From Gemmatimonadota bacterium (GTDB lineage: Bacteria > Gemmatimonadota > Gemmatimonadetes > Longimicrobiales > Gaopeijiaceae): a stretch of DNA of 64,000 bases. The notes under the pieces were generated by a model. That model did not search any database. It saw only the letters and a list, made by a program, of their open reading frames with translations, and had not been told where the DNA came from. Shown here one piece after another: positions 38,594 to 47,919 of this stretch; position 1 is the first letter of the stretch, and each line of letters opens with the position of its first letter. The stretch covers positions 27,716 through 91,715 of the forward strand of contig VGVR01000010.1 in assembly GCA_016873995.1 (NCBI GenBank), read 5' to 3'. Made by a program: the position numbers and the translations under genes.

Positions 38594-39906
38594 GCGACCC
38601 CCGCCGGCACCGCGACCGGCACTTCGGTCGACCGGGCAGCCTTCATGCGCGCCAGGTACTCACCGCGGAACTTCTTGATGGACGACTGCACAGGAGGCGC
38701 CACGGAGTCCGAGAGCACGCAGATCGTGGTCCCGACCATCTGCTGCGTGATCTGCATGAGCGTGTCCAGGTCGGCTTCGGTACCGTCCCCGTCCTCGATG
38801 CGCCGCATGATCTGTGCGGTCCACGAGGAGCCCTCGCGGCACGGCGTGCACTGTCCGCACGACTCGTGTGCGTAGAAGTCCACCATGCGGCGCACGGCCT
38901 TCACGATGTCGGTGGTGTGGTCCATGACGATCACGGACGCGCACCCGAGCATCGAGCCCGCTGTCACGCACCCCTCGTAGTCGAGCTTGCACGACATCGC
39001 TTCTTCGGCATTCAAGATCGGCACGGAGGAACCGCCCGGAATGACCGCCTTGAGGCTATTCCCGTCGCGCATGCCTCCGCACACGTCCTCGATCAGCGAG
39101 GCGAGCGGGAAGCCGAGCGGGAGCTCGTAGTTCCCCGGCTTGTTCACGTGTCCGCTCACGCAGAAGAGCTTGGTGCCCGGGCTCTTCTCCGAGCCCCACT
39201 GCCGGTACCAGTCGCCGCCGTTCGCGACGATGTGCGGCACCGCACAGAGCGTCTCGACGTTGTTGATCGTGGTCGGCATGCCGAACGCGCCGTAGGCGGC
39301 CGGGAACGGTGGCTTCACGCGCGGGAGGCCGCGGCGCCCCTCGAGCGAGCTCATCAGCCCGGTCTCCTCACCGCATATGTAGGCGCCCGCGCCCTGATGC
39401 ACGGTGACGTCGATGTCGTTTCCGGAGCCGAGAATGTTCTTGCCGACGTAGCCCTTCGCGTACGCATCCTCGAGCGCGCGCGCGAGCACCTGGTTGGTCT
39501 CGAAGAACTCGCCGCGGCAATAGATGTAGACGTGCTTCGCGCGGATGGCGTACGCGCCGATCAGGCACCCTTCAATGAGCTGATGCGGGTTCCAGCGCAT
39601 GAGCTCGCGATCTTTGAACGTGCCGGGCTCCGACTCGTCCGCGTTGCAGAGGAGATAGTGCGGTTTGGTCGGCTGCTTCGGCATGAACGACCACTTCACG
39701 CCGGTTGGGAAGCCCGCCCCGCCGCGGCCGCGCAGACCGGAAGCCTTCACCACGTCCACCACCGCGTCCGGGCTCAGGCCGAACGCCTTCTTCAGCGCGC
39801 CGTAGCCGCCGCGCTCGACGTACGTGTCGATGCGGCGCTGCTTCGGGTCGCCGAAGCCCTGGCTGACGACGCGGGCTTCCTTGTCGGAGACGTAGGGGTA
39901 GGCCAC
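38590..39906 (-). CDS. nuoF: NADH-quinone oxidoreductase subunit F
   Basis: NADH- and FMN-binding subunit, 438 aa. NADH/FMN motifs GLRGRGGAGFPTGVKWSFMP and GAGAYICGEETGLMSSLEG are visible, and the N3 [4Fe-4S] ligands are in ESCGQCTPCREG with the distal Cys in GTTICVLSDS. Starts 3 bp after nuoE. Confidence 0.97.
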   Translation of the reverse strand: MAYPYVSDKEARVVSQGFGDPKQRRIDTYVERGGYGALKKAFGLSPDAVVDVVKASGLRGRGGAGFPTGVKWSFMPKQPTKPHYLLCNADESEPGTFKDRELMRWNPHQLIEGCLIGAYAIRAKHVYIYCRGEFFETNQVLARALEDAYAKGYVGKNILGSGNDIDVTVHQGAGAYICGEETGLMSSLEGRRGLPRVKPPFPAAYGAFGMPTTINNVETLCAVPHIVANGGDWYRQWGSEKSPGTKLFCVSGHVNKPGNYELPLGFPLASLIEDVCGGMRDGNSLKAVIPGGSSVPILNAEEAMSCKLDYEGCVTAGSMLGCASVIVMDHTTDIVKAVRRMVDFYAHESCGQCTPCREGSSWTAQIMRRIEDGDGTEADLDTLMQITQQMVGTTICVLSDSVAPPVQSSIKKFRGEYLARMKAARSTEVPVAVPAGVA

Positions 39907-39909
39907 GCG

Positions 39910-40575
39910 TCAGTCTCCGACCTTCTTCAGCTGCTCGACGATCTTCTGCACGTCGGCGGGCGTCACGTTCTCGTAGTAGCGCGAGTTGATCTGCACGCAG
40001 GTCGGGAAGCCGCACGCCGCGAGGCACTCGGCCTCGATCACCGTGAAGTTGCCGTCCTCCGACGTCTCGCCGAGCTCCGTGTCCGTGTAGCGCAGGAAGG
40101 TGGCGAGCACCTCGTCCGCCCCGCACAGGTTGCAGGAGATGTTGGTGCACACCTGCACGAGGTACCGGCCGACCGGCGCCTTGTTGTACATCGTGTAGAA
40201 CGTGGTCACCCCGCGCACGTACGCCGGCGACAGCTCGAGCAGCTCAGCCACCCGGTCCATCGTTTCCGGGTTCACGTGCCCGCGGATCTCCTGCGCAAGG
40301 CCGAGCGTGGGCAATAGCGCGGCGCGCTTGGTCGGGTAGCGCGTCAGGATCTTCTCGAAGCGCTGCTGATACTCGCCCTCGAAGAGACGAGCCTCGGGCT
40401 CCTTGTCCGCGAGCATGTACGGGAGCGTGCCCGCGCCCGAAGCGTGCCCGCCGTGCTTGGGGCGCTCGCCGACGAAGTCGTCGCCGCGCACCTGCGCCTC
40501 GGAGAGGTCGAACTCCCCCGTGTTCCCCGCCCAGCCGGGGTTCTTGAACGGTGCCCCTTTCGACCGGCCGCTCAT
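39910..40575 (-). CDS. nuoE: NADH-quinone oxidoreductase subunit E
   Basis: Thioredoxin-like [2Fe-2S] (N1a) subunit, 221 aa. Ligands are in VQVCTNISCNLCGADEV and CLAACGFPTCVQI. The first ~55 residues (SKGAPFKNPGWAGNTGEFDL and onward) are an extension relative to the common ~160-aa form and are of unknown role. ATG 40575 overlaps the nuoD stop by 4 bp. Confidence 0.95.
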   Translation of the reverse strand: MSGRSKGAPFKNPGWAGNTGEFDLSEAQVRGDDFVGERPKHGGHASGAGTLPYMLADKEPEARLFEGEYQQRFEKILTRYPTKRAALLPTLGLAQEIRGHVNPETMDRVAELLELSPAYVRGVTTFYTMYNKAPVGRYLVQVCTNISCNLCGADEVLATFLRYTDTELGETSEDGNFTVIEAECLAACGFPTCVQINSRYYENVTPADVQKIVEQLKKVGD

Positions 40576-41852
40576 CGATCGATCTCTCCGAGCACGATGT
40601 CGAGGCTCGCGTTGATCATGATGAGGTCGGACACGAGGTGGCCTTTGGCCAACTTCTCGATCGTGGACAGGTTCACGAACGACGGGGGGCGCACGCGCCA
40701 GCGCACCGGCTTCGTGCTCCCTTCTTCGGCCACCACGTACATCCCCAGCTCCCCCTTCGAGCCCTCGACCGCGAGGTAGCAGTCACCCTCGGGCGCCTTG
40801 ATCCCCTCGGTGATGAGCTTGAAGTGGTGGATCATGCTCTCCATGTCCGACATGCAGTCGGTCTTGGAGGGGAGCGAGATGTTCGGGTCGTCGACGTTGA
40901 TGGGGCCGCCGGGGAGCCGCGCGATCGCCTGCCGCAGGATACGCACGCTCTGGCGCATCTCCTCCATGCGGCAGAGGTAGCGGTCGTAGCAGTCGCCGTG
41001 CTCGCCGACCGGGACCTCGAAGTCGTACGTCTCGTAGTCGTAGTACGGCCGGTCCTTGCGGACGTCGTACGGCACACCCGCCGCGCGCAGATTCGGCCCC
41101 GTGAGCCCGCAGTTGATCGCGTCGGCCGCGGAGATCGCGCCCACGCCCTGCGTGCGCCCTATGTGGATCTGATTCCCGGTGAGCAGCCGATCGACCTCGT
41201 TCAGCGTCTTCGGGAACTCGTCTAGGAACTTCGTGAGCCCTTCGATCCACCCTGGCGGCAAATCCGCCATCATGCCGCCCACGCGCGTCGCCGACGTGGT
41301 GATGCGCGCGCCCGTGAGCGCCTCGTGCAGCTTGTAGATCTTCTCGCGCTGCTGAAACGCGTACAGGAACGGCGTGAACGCGCCCACGTCGATCGCGGTG
41401 GTGCCGAGCCAGAGCAGATGGCCGAAGATGCGGTCCATCTCCATGCAGAGCACGCGCACGATCTTGCAGCGCTCCGTGACCTGGATACCCATCAGCTTCT
41501 CGACCGACATGACGTACGCGCAGTTGTAGATCAGCGGCGCGAGGTAGTCCATGCGGTCGGTGAGCGGCACGATCTGATTCCACGTGCGATACTCGCCGAG
41601 CTTCTCGAACGAGGAGTGCAGGTAGCCGATGTGCGGCGTGACCGAGAGCACCGTCTCGCCATCGAGCTCGCACACCAGGCGCAGCACGCCATGGGTGGCG
41701 GGGTGCTGCGGCCCGATGTTGATCAGCATCTCCTCGGTGTCGAACGCTGGCTCCGGGATGTCGAACGGAGCCAGCGGGCTCGCCGTGGGGAGACCGCCCA
41801 CGCCCATCTCGGGGTTACGCCCGACCGAGAGCTCGACGTTCCTCGTGGCCAT
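40572..41852 (-). CDS. nuoD: NADH-quinone oxidoreductase subunit D
   Basis: 49-kDa-type subunit lining the quinone site, about 426 aa from ATG 41852 (TGATG overlap with nuoC). INIGPQHPATHGVLRL holds the quinone-contacting His; RVGGMMADLPPGW, GLTGPNLRAAGVPYDVRKD and the C-terminal VLGEIDR are family blocks. About 30 residues (MATRNVELSVGRNPEMGV onward) precede the conserved start. The longer open frame upstream is shadow of nuoC. Confidence 0.96.
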   Translation of the reverse strand: MATRNVELSVGRNPEMGVGGLPTASPLAPFDIPEPAFDTEEMLINIGPQHPATHGVLRLVCELDGETVLSVTPHIGYLHSSFEKLGEYRTWNQIVPLTDRMDYLAPLIYNCAYVMSVEKLMGIQVTERCKIVRVLCMEMDRIFGHLLWLGTTAIDVGAFTPFLYAFQQREKIYKLHEALTGARITTSATRVGGMMADLPPGWIEGLTKFLDEFPKTLNEVDRLLTGNQIHIGRTQGVGAISAADAINCGLTGPNLRAAGVPYDVRKDRPYYDYETYDFEVPVGEHGDCYDRYLCRMEEMRQSVRILRQAIARLPGGPINVDDPNISLPSKTDCMSDMESMIHHFKLITEGIKAPEGDCYLAVEGSKGELGMYVVAEEGSTKPVRWRVRPPSFVNLSTIEKLAKGHLVSDLIMINASLDIVLGEIDR

Positions 41853-42541
41853 CAGTCGACGCCCTCCGCCGGCTTGCCGCCCGCGGTCACCTGCTGGGGC
41901 GTGCCCCCGTGCTTCAGGTCCGTGGCGGTGTAGAAGCGCTCGACGTCCTGCTCGAGCGCGCGGCGCGTCTGCTCGGCGCGCGAGAAGCGCCCGCGGAGTG
42001 GGAAGTCCTTCCGCAGGGGATTTCCCTCGGCGTAGTCGTCCGGCATGAGGATGCGCCGGAGGTCCGGGTGGCCGCGGAACTTCACGCCGAACAGGTCGAA
42101 GACCTCGCGCTCGAGCCAGTCCGCGGACTTCCAGAGGCCGACCACCGAGTCGATCTCGAGAGCGTTCGCAGGCAGCTCGCAGCGTACGCGGAGCGCGCGC
42201 TTGTGCGTGGTCGAGAACATCTGGTAGACCACGTCGACGCTCGCGCCGCCGTAGTCGACGCCCGTGACGTCCGACATCATGTCGTAGAGCTGCGAGGCGT
42301 CGTTCTTCAGCCAGGTGAGGATCTCGAGGCTCTGCTTGGGATCGACCCACACCACGGTCTGGTCTCCCGCGCTAACGCGATGCCGTACGATACCCGCCCC
42401 GAAGCGCGTTACGAGCGCTGCCACGGACGGGTGGTCGCTCGGCGCGGCCGCCGAGGTAACTGCCCCCCGCACGCGGATCTCGGATGGCAGCGGTCCCAGC
42501 TCGACGGCGTCGAGCGCGCTGCTGGACGGGTTGTTCGCCAT
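41852..42541 (-). CDS. nuoC: NADH-quinone oxidoreductase subunit C
   Basis: 30-kDa-type structural subunit, 229 aa from ATG 42541 (MANNPSSSALDAVELG), 8 bp after nuoB. The signature is EREVFDLFGVKFRGHPDLRR followed by ILMPDDYAEGNPLRKDFPLRG. The N-terminal ~40 residues are Ser/Ala-rich and non-conserved. It is separate from nuoD, not a nuoCD fusion. Confidence 0.95.
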   Translation of the reverse strand: MANNPSSSALDAVELGPLPSEIRVRGAVTSAAAPSDHPSVAALVTRFGAGIVRHRVSAGDQTVVWVDPKQSLEILTWLKNDASQLYDMMSDVTGVDYGGASVDVVYQMFSTTHKRALRVRCELPANALEIDSVVGLWKSADWLEREVFDLFGVKFRGHPDLRRILMPDDYAEGNPLRKDFPLRGRFSRAEQTRRALEQDVERFYTATDLKHGGTPQQVTAGGKPAEGVD

Positions 42542-42549
42542 GCTGCGGG

Positions 42550-43239
42550 TCAGGACTTCCTCGGCCGGACTTCGCCCGGACCGCCGGCCTCGACCGCACC
42601 GCCCGACAACTGGTCCTGCTGCGTCGAGTTCCCGAACGGGCCCGTGAGCCCGACGATCTCGGGTTCGCTCGCTTCGGGGCGCGCGACGGTCGCCGGATCT
42701 TCGGCCCGGTGCTCGAAGTGCTTGCCCAGCGACTCCTGGCGGATCTTCTCCTGGATCATCATCAGGCCGTAGATCAGCCCTTCGGGGCGCGGAGGGCATC
42801 CGGGCACGTAGACGTCCACGGGCACGATCGTGTCGATCCCCTGCACCATCGAGTAGACGTCGAACACGCCGCCCGAGCTCGCGCAGGCGCCCATCGACAC
42901 GCACCATTTCGGCTGCGGCATCTGGTCCCAGATGCGGCGGAGCACCGGAGCGAGCTTGTAGGGGACGCGCCCCGCGCAGATGAGCACGTCGGCCTGGCGC
43001 GGGCTGAAGGACATGCGCTCCATGCCGAAGCGCGCCAAATCGTAGTTCGAGGCCGCCGCGGCCATCATCTCGATCGCGCAGCAGGCCGTGCCGAACGGCA
43101 TAGGCCAGAGCGAGTTCGCCCGCCCCCAGTTGAGCACGAAGTCGAGCTTCGTGGTGAGGAACGTGGGGCTCCCGGGGCCGAAGAGGCCGCCTTGCGACTT
43201 CTGGACCCCGCCGCCCGGGAGGATATCGCCTAGACCCAC
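42550..43239 (-). CDS. nuoB: NADH-quinone oxidoreductase subunit B
   Basis: Subunit carrying the terminal N2 [4Fe-4S] cluster that reduces quinone; 229 aa. Ligands: tandem Cys in [11 protein letters not shown], Cys in [11 protein letters not shown] and Cys in [15 protein letters not shown] 43239 lies inside the end of nuoA (10-bp overlap); the frame is open further upstream but overlaps more of nuoA. The last ~55 residues, rich in Glu/Pro/Gly, form a C-terminal extension beyond the usual fold. Confidence 0.95.
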   Translation of the reverse strand: MGLGDILPGGGVQKSQGGLFGPGSPTFLTTKLDFVLNWGRANSLWPMPFGTACCAIEMMAAAASNYDLARFGMERMSFSPRQADVLICAGRVPYKLAPVLRRIWDQMPQPKWCVSMGACASSGGVFDVYSMVQGIDTIVPVDVYVPGCPPRPEGLIYGLMMIQEKIRQESLGKHFEHRAEDPATVARPEASEPEIVGLTGPFGNSTQQDQLSGGAVEAGGPGEVRPRKS

Positions 43240-43586
43240 TCCAGGCCTCCCTTCTTCCACTCGTAGACCAGGCCCGCGGCGAGCACACCAACGAACAGGA
43301 GCACCGCGACGAACGGCCCCCAACCCAGGTCACGCATCTGCACGGCCCACGGAATCAAGAAGATCGTCTCCAGGTCGAAGACGATGAAGCTGATCGCGAC
43401 CATGTAGAACTTCACCGAGAAGCGGTGCCGCGTGCTGCCGAGCGGGATCATGCCCGACTCGTAGGGCATCAGCTTCTGGGGGGTGTCGCGGCGGGGGTTG
43501 AGGATGTGAGAGGTGACGACCATCCCCAGGGCATTCACGATCGAAATGCCGAGGAGGAGAAGGAATGGGAGGTAGGCTCCCGACAT
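43230..43586 (-). CDS. nuoA: NADH-quinone oxidoreductase subunit A
   Basis: 118-aa three-helix membrane subunit, first gene of the nuo operon. The family motif is [20 protein letters not shown], and the second block is [15 protein letters not shown] with the acidic residues near the quinone chamber. The C terminus [13 protein letters not shown] is typical. Confidence 0.96.
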   Translation of the reverse strand: MSGAYLPFLLLLGISIVNALGMVVTSHILNPRRDTPQKLMPYESGMIPLGSTRHRFSVKFYMVAISFIVFDLETIFLIPWAVQMRDLGWGPFVAVLLFVGVLAAGLVYEWKKGGLEWV

Positions 43587-43635
43587 GCGTCGTCCCGCTT
43601 TGTGAAATCGTTCACGAGGCCCGACGGACGGCGCA

Positions 43636-43665
43636 AAGCTACCGGACGCGTCGCGAGAGTGTCAA
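43636..43665 (-). promoter_or_regulatory. Sigma-70-type promoter for nuoA-N
   Basis: On the minus strand TTGACA (43665-43660) is followed after 18 bp by TAGCTT (43641-43636). The predicted start point is about 40 bp before the nuoA ATG at 43586. The consensus -35 box is notable in this GC-rich sequence. The opposite strand of the same 276-bp intergenic region must also serve the small gene at 43863. Confidence 0.55.
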
Positions 43666-43862
43666 CCGGACCCGGCTGCGATTTTTCGTGGATTTTCGGG
43701 GGTGTTCGAAGGGGGGCGGGCCGCTCCCCGGGCTGGCGCGCATCCGGTCACGCCGTAGCCTGGAGTTCCCCAGTCCCCGGGCGCGATTTCGGGCCAACCG
43801 GCTACCGCCATGCTGCATGGAGCGTGCAGCGGGTCACGGCGTCGACTGCTACCTTACCAGCA

Positions 43863-44066
43863 ATGAAAGTGGTGCTCAACATCGCCGGGATCCTCGGTCT
43901 CCTCGTTGGATTCACCTGGTTCTTCCAGGGCACCGGCCTGCTCCCCGGAAGCTTCATGACCGGCCAGATGCAACGGGCGGTCTACGGGGCAGTTGTCGTC
44001 GTGGTATCGCTGGTGCTGCTGACGCGCGTCCGCAGCCGCAAGCCGAAGGGCGCAAGCGAGACGTGA
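43863..44066 (+). CDS. Small two-helix membrane protein
   Basis: 67-aa protein beginning MKVVLNIAGILGLLVGFTWF with two hydrophobic segments (about residues 4-22 and 39-58) and a basic C terminus (RVRSRKPKG). The segment FQGTGLLPGSFMTGQ between them recurs in small uncharacterised membrane proteins found in many bacteria. The ATG at 43863 is chosen because the frame upstream is intergenic in character. Function unknown. Confidence 0.75.
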   Translation: MKVVLNIAGILGLLVGFTWFFQGTGLLPGSFMTGQMQRAVYGAVVVVVSLVLLTRVRSRKPKGASET

Positions 44067-44106
44067 TCTAGGGCTTCCCCATCGCGGAGCACCACGCCGC
44101 GCTCGC

Positions 44107-44409
44107 ATGAGCCTCTTCATCGCATGGCCGTGGCTCGCGCTCGCACCCGCCGCGGTGTTCCTGCTGCTACACCGCAGCTCGGGGAACAAGCGCGCGCTTG
44201 TCGCCGCCCTGGCCTGGGGTGCGTACGCGGTCTACGAGTACGGGATGAAGCAGCGCTGGTTGTGCACCGGCGAATGCAACATCCGCGTCGACCTGCTCCT
44301 GCTGTACCCGATGCTTCTCGGGCTGTCGTTGGTAGGCCTCGTCGGGGTGGTGCGAGCCCGGCGGGAAAACGACGGACGTGCCGAACGTCGAGACCAAGAC
44401 GCCTCATAG
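44107..44409 (+). CDS. Small hypothetical membrane protein
   Basis: 100-aa protein with about three hydrophobic stretches: WPWLALAPAAVFLLLH, VAALAWGAYAVYEYGM and LLLLYPMLLGLSLVGLVGVV. A Cys pair occurs in WLCTGECNIRVD, a motif I associate with small uncharacterised inner-membrane proteins. The C terminus is charged. It lies 40 bp after the two-helix protein and may share its transcript. No strong ribosome binding site is close to the ATG. Confidence 0.65.
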   Translation: MSLFIAWPWLALAPAAVFLLLHRSSGNKRALVAALAWGAYAVYEYGMKQRWLCTGECNIRVDLLLLYPMLLGLSLVGLVGVVRARRENDGRAERRDQDAS

Positions 44410-44504
44410 GAGCACGAGCCTGGCTTTCGCGGTGGCCGCCGCCCTCACCGACCTCGTCCTCCGCGCCAGCTGAGTCGCCCGTGGGCTGTGACCCCACGGC
44501 GCGC

Positions 44505-45541
44505 TCAGCGTGCTCGTCGCTTGCCTTTCGCCCCCCGGCGCGCGCCCGCCTTGGCCTTCTTCGTGCTCGACTTGCTCCTGGCGGCTCGTTTCGACGCACT
44601 CCGCTTCGCTGCGGCCTTCTTGGACCGCGCTTTCTTCTTCGCAGCGCGACCCGTCTTCGCTTTGTTCTTGGCCTTCACCCTCTTCTTGGCCGCCGCAGGC
44701 CGCGCGGAGGGTCTCTTGGCAGCGACCTTGGCCTTCGGCTTAGGCGCCGCCTTCTTCTTCCGCGTGGCGGGCACCGGCGCCTGGGAGTGCAGCGCGAGAA
44801 CGCGGCCCCCTGGGGGTCCACACACATCACGATGCGATCACCCCCCGGGACGTCCATCGGCCCTGCGAGAATCCTCCCGCCGAGCGACGTCGCCTTCGGG
44901 GTCGCGGCGTCGACGCTTGCCACCTTGATGTAGGCGAGCCAGTTCGGCGATGCTGGCGAGGCCGCGGGCTTTGTGTAGATGCCGCCGTACATGAAGGCGC
45001 CCCGCCCGAACATCTGGTAGAGGCCCATCGGGGTCTGCATCGCTTCCATCTTCTTCCAGCCGAAGAGCGACTCGTAGAACCGCCAGGCTGCGTCCGGGTC
45101 CGTCGTGGCAAGCTCGTGCCACGAGAACTCTCCCACCTTCGGCGCCGACTCCGGCGCCATCGGCTGGGAGGACGCATGCAGGGCGAAGACGGCGCCCTGC
45201 GGGTCGGCGAGCACCGCAAAGCGGCCGCCGCCTGGAATGTCCTGAGGCGCAACCAGGGCGCGTCCGCCGAGGGAAGACGCGAGCCGAACGCTGGCGTCCA
45301 CGTTCGGGACGCCGGCGTAGGAGAGCCAGTGAGCCGGAGCCCCCATCTTCTTCGCCTCATCCGGGAGCAGCATGAGCCCACCCTGCGGTACGCCGTCGTC
45401 GGTCCACATTCGATAGGACGGCATTTGCTCGAACGCCTGCATTCCCCAACCGGTGAGGGCGCGATAGAAGCGCTCGCCCGCCGCAGGATCGGTGGTGTTC
45501 AGCTCGTGCCAGACGAAGCGGCCGCGGTCCACGGTCTCCAT
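44505..45541 (-). CDS. Double-VOC (glyoxalase-fold) protein with Lys/Ala/Arg-rich tail, frameshifted
   Basis: Two vicinal-oxygen-chelate domains, [21 protein letters not shown] and [21 protein letters not shown], each ending in [11 protein letters not shown] or VDPQGAA. From ATG 45541 (preceded by GGAG) the frame reads through both domains, but after VDPQGAAF it enters an Arg-rich stretch ending at 44675, which looks like a wrong frame. The adjacent frame supplies [17 protein letters not shown], the expected domain end, then about 85 residues of Lys/Ala/Arg repeats to 44505, like histone-H1/AlgP-type tails. One base added in the C5-T-G5 stretch at 44806-44816 joins them. Predicted role: small-molecule-binding protein with a nucleic-acid- or polyanion-binding tail; substrate unknown. 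Confidence 0.75.
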
Positions 45542-45771
45542 CCCTTGCTCCCTTTTCATGCTGCGCAGCTAGCCCCCGTCAAATGACCGCCCCCGCGAGG
45601 CGCGCGCCAGGCCGGCTGGGGCGACGCGCCGGCGCGGGTGGGCTGCTCGGACGACCGGACCGGAGCCGACGCGTTGCACCAGTCGCGGCCGTCCTCCTAG
45701 CTTCGCGCCGCCGCGTTCAGACGAGGCCGGGCCCCGCCCCGCGATCCACTCCATTTCACGCAGGCCCGCAG

Positions 45772-46326
45772 ATGCCGATCAAGAGTGACAAATGGATCCG
45801 CCGCATGTGCGAAGAGCACCGGATGATCGAGCCCTTCGAGCGCGGTCAGGTGCGCGAGGGGGTGATCTCCTACGGGCTCTCGTCGTACGGCTACGACATC
45901 CGCGTCGCGCCCGAGTTCAAGGTCTTCACGAACGTGCACAACGCGCTCGTGGACCCGAAGAACTTCGACGACCGCTCCTTCGTCGACATCAAGGGCCTCG
46001 AGTGCATCATCCCGCCCAACTCGTTCGCGCTCGCGCGCACCGAGGAGTACTTCCGCATCCCGCGCAACGTACTCGCGATCTGTGTGGGCAAATCGACGTA
46101 CGCCCGTTGCGGCTTGGTCGTGAACGTGACCCCCTTGGAGCCCACCTGGGAGGGCTATCTCACACTCGAGATCTCCAACACGACGCCCCTGCCAGCCAAG
46201 GTGTATGGCGGCGAGGGAATCGCCCAGCTCCTCTTCCTCGAGGGCGACGAGCTCCCGGAAGTGGCCTATGTGGACCGGAATGGGAAGTACATGAAGCAGG
46301 TCGGCGTCACGCTGCCGAAGCTGTGA
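45772..46326 (+). CDS. dcd: dCTP deaminase
   Basis: Trimeric enzyme converting dCTP to dUTP for thymidylate supply; 184 aa. [12 protein letters not shown] is the family N terminus; [35 protein letters not shown] and the C-terminal [11 protein letters not shown] and KYMKQ complete the pattern. The Arg/Glu active-site residues are within these blocks. ATG 45772 is chosen because upstream sequence is unlike protein. A single gene on the plus strand between minus-strand neighbours. Confidence 0.95.
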   Translation: MPIKSDKWIRRMCEEHRMIEPFERGQVREGVISYGLSSYGYDIRVAPEFKVFTNVHNALVDPKNFDDRSFVDIKGLECIIPPNSFALARTEEYFRIPRNVLAICVGKSTYARCGLVVNVTPLEPTWEGYLTLEISNTTPLPAKVYGGEGIAQLLFLEGDELPEVAYVDRNGKYMKQVGVTLPKL

Positions 46327-46328
46327 AC

Positions 46329-46372
46329 CTGCGGCGCGGCGGCCGACCGGCCGGTCCGCCGCGCGGACGCAG
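46329..46372. terminator. Strong hairpin between convergent genes
   Basis: CTGCGGCGCGGCGG pairs with CCGCCGCGC...GCAG around a GC-rich loop, starting three bases after the dcd stop. There is no T tract, so it may act as a 3'-end stabiliser or Rho-linked terminator for dcd and the convergent M20 gene. Confidence 0.4.
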
Positions 46373-46398
46373 CCCAACGACTGCGGGTGGCCTACCCC

Positions 46399-47820
46399 CT
46401 ACCTACGCGCCGCCAGGTCGTTCACGATGTCCCAGTAGAAGCGCACGAACCGGTGCAGCTCGCTCTCCAGGATGCGTTCCTGGTCGCTGTGCGACCCGAA
46501 GCCGAGCGGACCGTCCTCCCTGTCGATTGCCGGGCCGATTCCGTAACACTGCACGCGCTGGGCACGCAGCTGCGCCATGTCGGTGGCGCCGGTCCCCATG
46601 GAGGGTAGGGTGACCGTCTGGTAGTGCCTCGAGACAGCACGTTCGATGGCGCGGAAGGCCTCAGTATCGATCGCGCTGCCACCCGGCGGCCGCCCGGTCG
46701 GATTCACGAAGCGGACCTCGACGGCCGGGTCGTTGACGACCTCTCGGATTTGGCGGAGTACCTCCTCGGGGTCGTCGTCCGGGAGCAACCGCACGTCGAT
46801 GGTGGCGCGGGCCTCGGACGGGATGACGTTCGTGCGCGTGCCCGCCTGGAGGATGGTGGGAGACGCCGAAGTCCGCAGGATCGCCGCCCACCCGGGCACG
46901 TTCTCCTGGAAGTAACGGATCGCTGCATCGACGCGCGCGGGCTGCCCCGAGAGAAGATCGGCGACTGACCGAGCGTCGTTCGGCGGAGAGATCGGACCAA
47001 CGCGGCGGAAGAACTCGGTCGTGGTCTCGTTGAGGCGGATCGGAGGCTGCCACTGGGCGACCGCCCCGACGGCGATGCTCAGGCGCGCAACGGGATTCGT
47101 TAGCAGGGGCACCGACGCGTGGCCGGCGGGCCCGCGGGCGATCAGCTCCACGGCCCGCGGGATCTTCTCAAGCGTGCCGATCGAGGCGTAACGCACGGCG
47201 CTGCTCTCTCGCGTAACGCTGCCGCCTTCGGCGAGGCAGAACTCGGCATCGATGCGATCGAAGTGCTCGGCGACCATGAAGTCGATGCCCCACCGGGTCG
47301 TACCCTCCTCACCCGCCTCGGCGAGGAAGATCACCTCGCGATCGAGCGGAACGCCCAGACGCTTGAGCGTCAGCATCATCATGAGCGACGCGGTGAGGTT
47401 GTCCTTGTCGTCGAGCGTACCGCGACCGTAGACGTAGCCTCCTTCGCGCACCGCACCGAAAGGCGGATGCGTCCACCGTGTGGGATCGACGGTCACCACA
47501 TCGGTGTGGCCCATGAGCAGGAGCGGCCGCCGCGCCCCGCTGCCCGGAAGACGGGCCACGAGGTTCGCTCGCTCGGGATCGAGGGCGAACATTTCGACGG
47601 CGATGCCCTCGCGCTCGAGCACGTCCCTCAGGTAGTTCGCCGCACGGGTCTCGTTGCCCGGGGGGTTACTTGTGTCGAGTCGGACGAGAGCCTGATAGTG
47701 CTCGAGCGTCTCGGCTTCGATGCGGCTCCAGTCGGGCGCTAGAGACTGGGCTTGGGCCGCGCCGCCGCCCCAAGTGCCGAGCGAGACCAGCGCGGCAGCT
47801 GGAATGACGAGACGCCGCAT
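46399..47820 (-). CDS. Secreted M20-family metallopeptidase
   Basis: 473-aa zinc peptidase/deacylase with a signal peptide (about 1-24, ending AAQA). Metal ligands: His/Asp in LLMGHTDVV, Asp in GRGTLDDKDN, Glu pair in AEAGEEGTT, and a C-terminal His in GFGSHSDQE. ATG 47820 (MRRLVIPAAAL) has GGAGGG upstream; an upstream Met at 47889 was rejected. M20 members cleave peptides, acyl-amino acids or carnosine; the substrate is not evident. Divergent from the NHL gene, about 100 bp apart. Confidence 0.92.
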   Translation of the reverse strand: MRRLVIPAAALVSLGTWGGGAAQAQSLAPDWSRIEAETLEHYQALVRLDTSNPPGNETRAANYLRDVLEREGIAVEMFALDPERANLVARLPGSGARRPLLLMGHTDVVTVDPTRWTHPPFGAVREGGYVYGRGTLDDKDNLTASLMMMLTLKRLGVPLDREVIFLAEAGEEGTTRWGIDFMVAEHFDRIDAEFCLAEGGSVTRESSAVRYASIGTLEKIPRAVELIARGPAGHASVPLLTNPVARLSIAVGAVAQWQPPIRLNETTTEFFRRVGPISPPNDARSVADLLSGQPARVDAAIRYFQENVPGWAAILRTSASPTILQAGTRTNVIPSEARATIDVRLLPDDDPEEVLRQIREVVNDPAVEVRFVNPTGRPPGGSAIDTEAFRAIERAVSRHYQTVTLPSMGTGATDMAQLRAQRVQCYGIGPAIDREDGPLGFGSHSDQERILESELHRFVRFYWDIVNDLAARR

Positions 47821-47919
47821 CGTACCCTCCGGGGGGCGAGATACGTGCAGCCTAGCATCCTCGCGGGCGGGACGCCAACGCCGTATCATCCCTCCATCTC
47901 TCCAACGCTGAGTTCGTCG

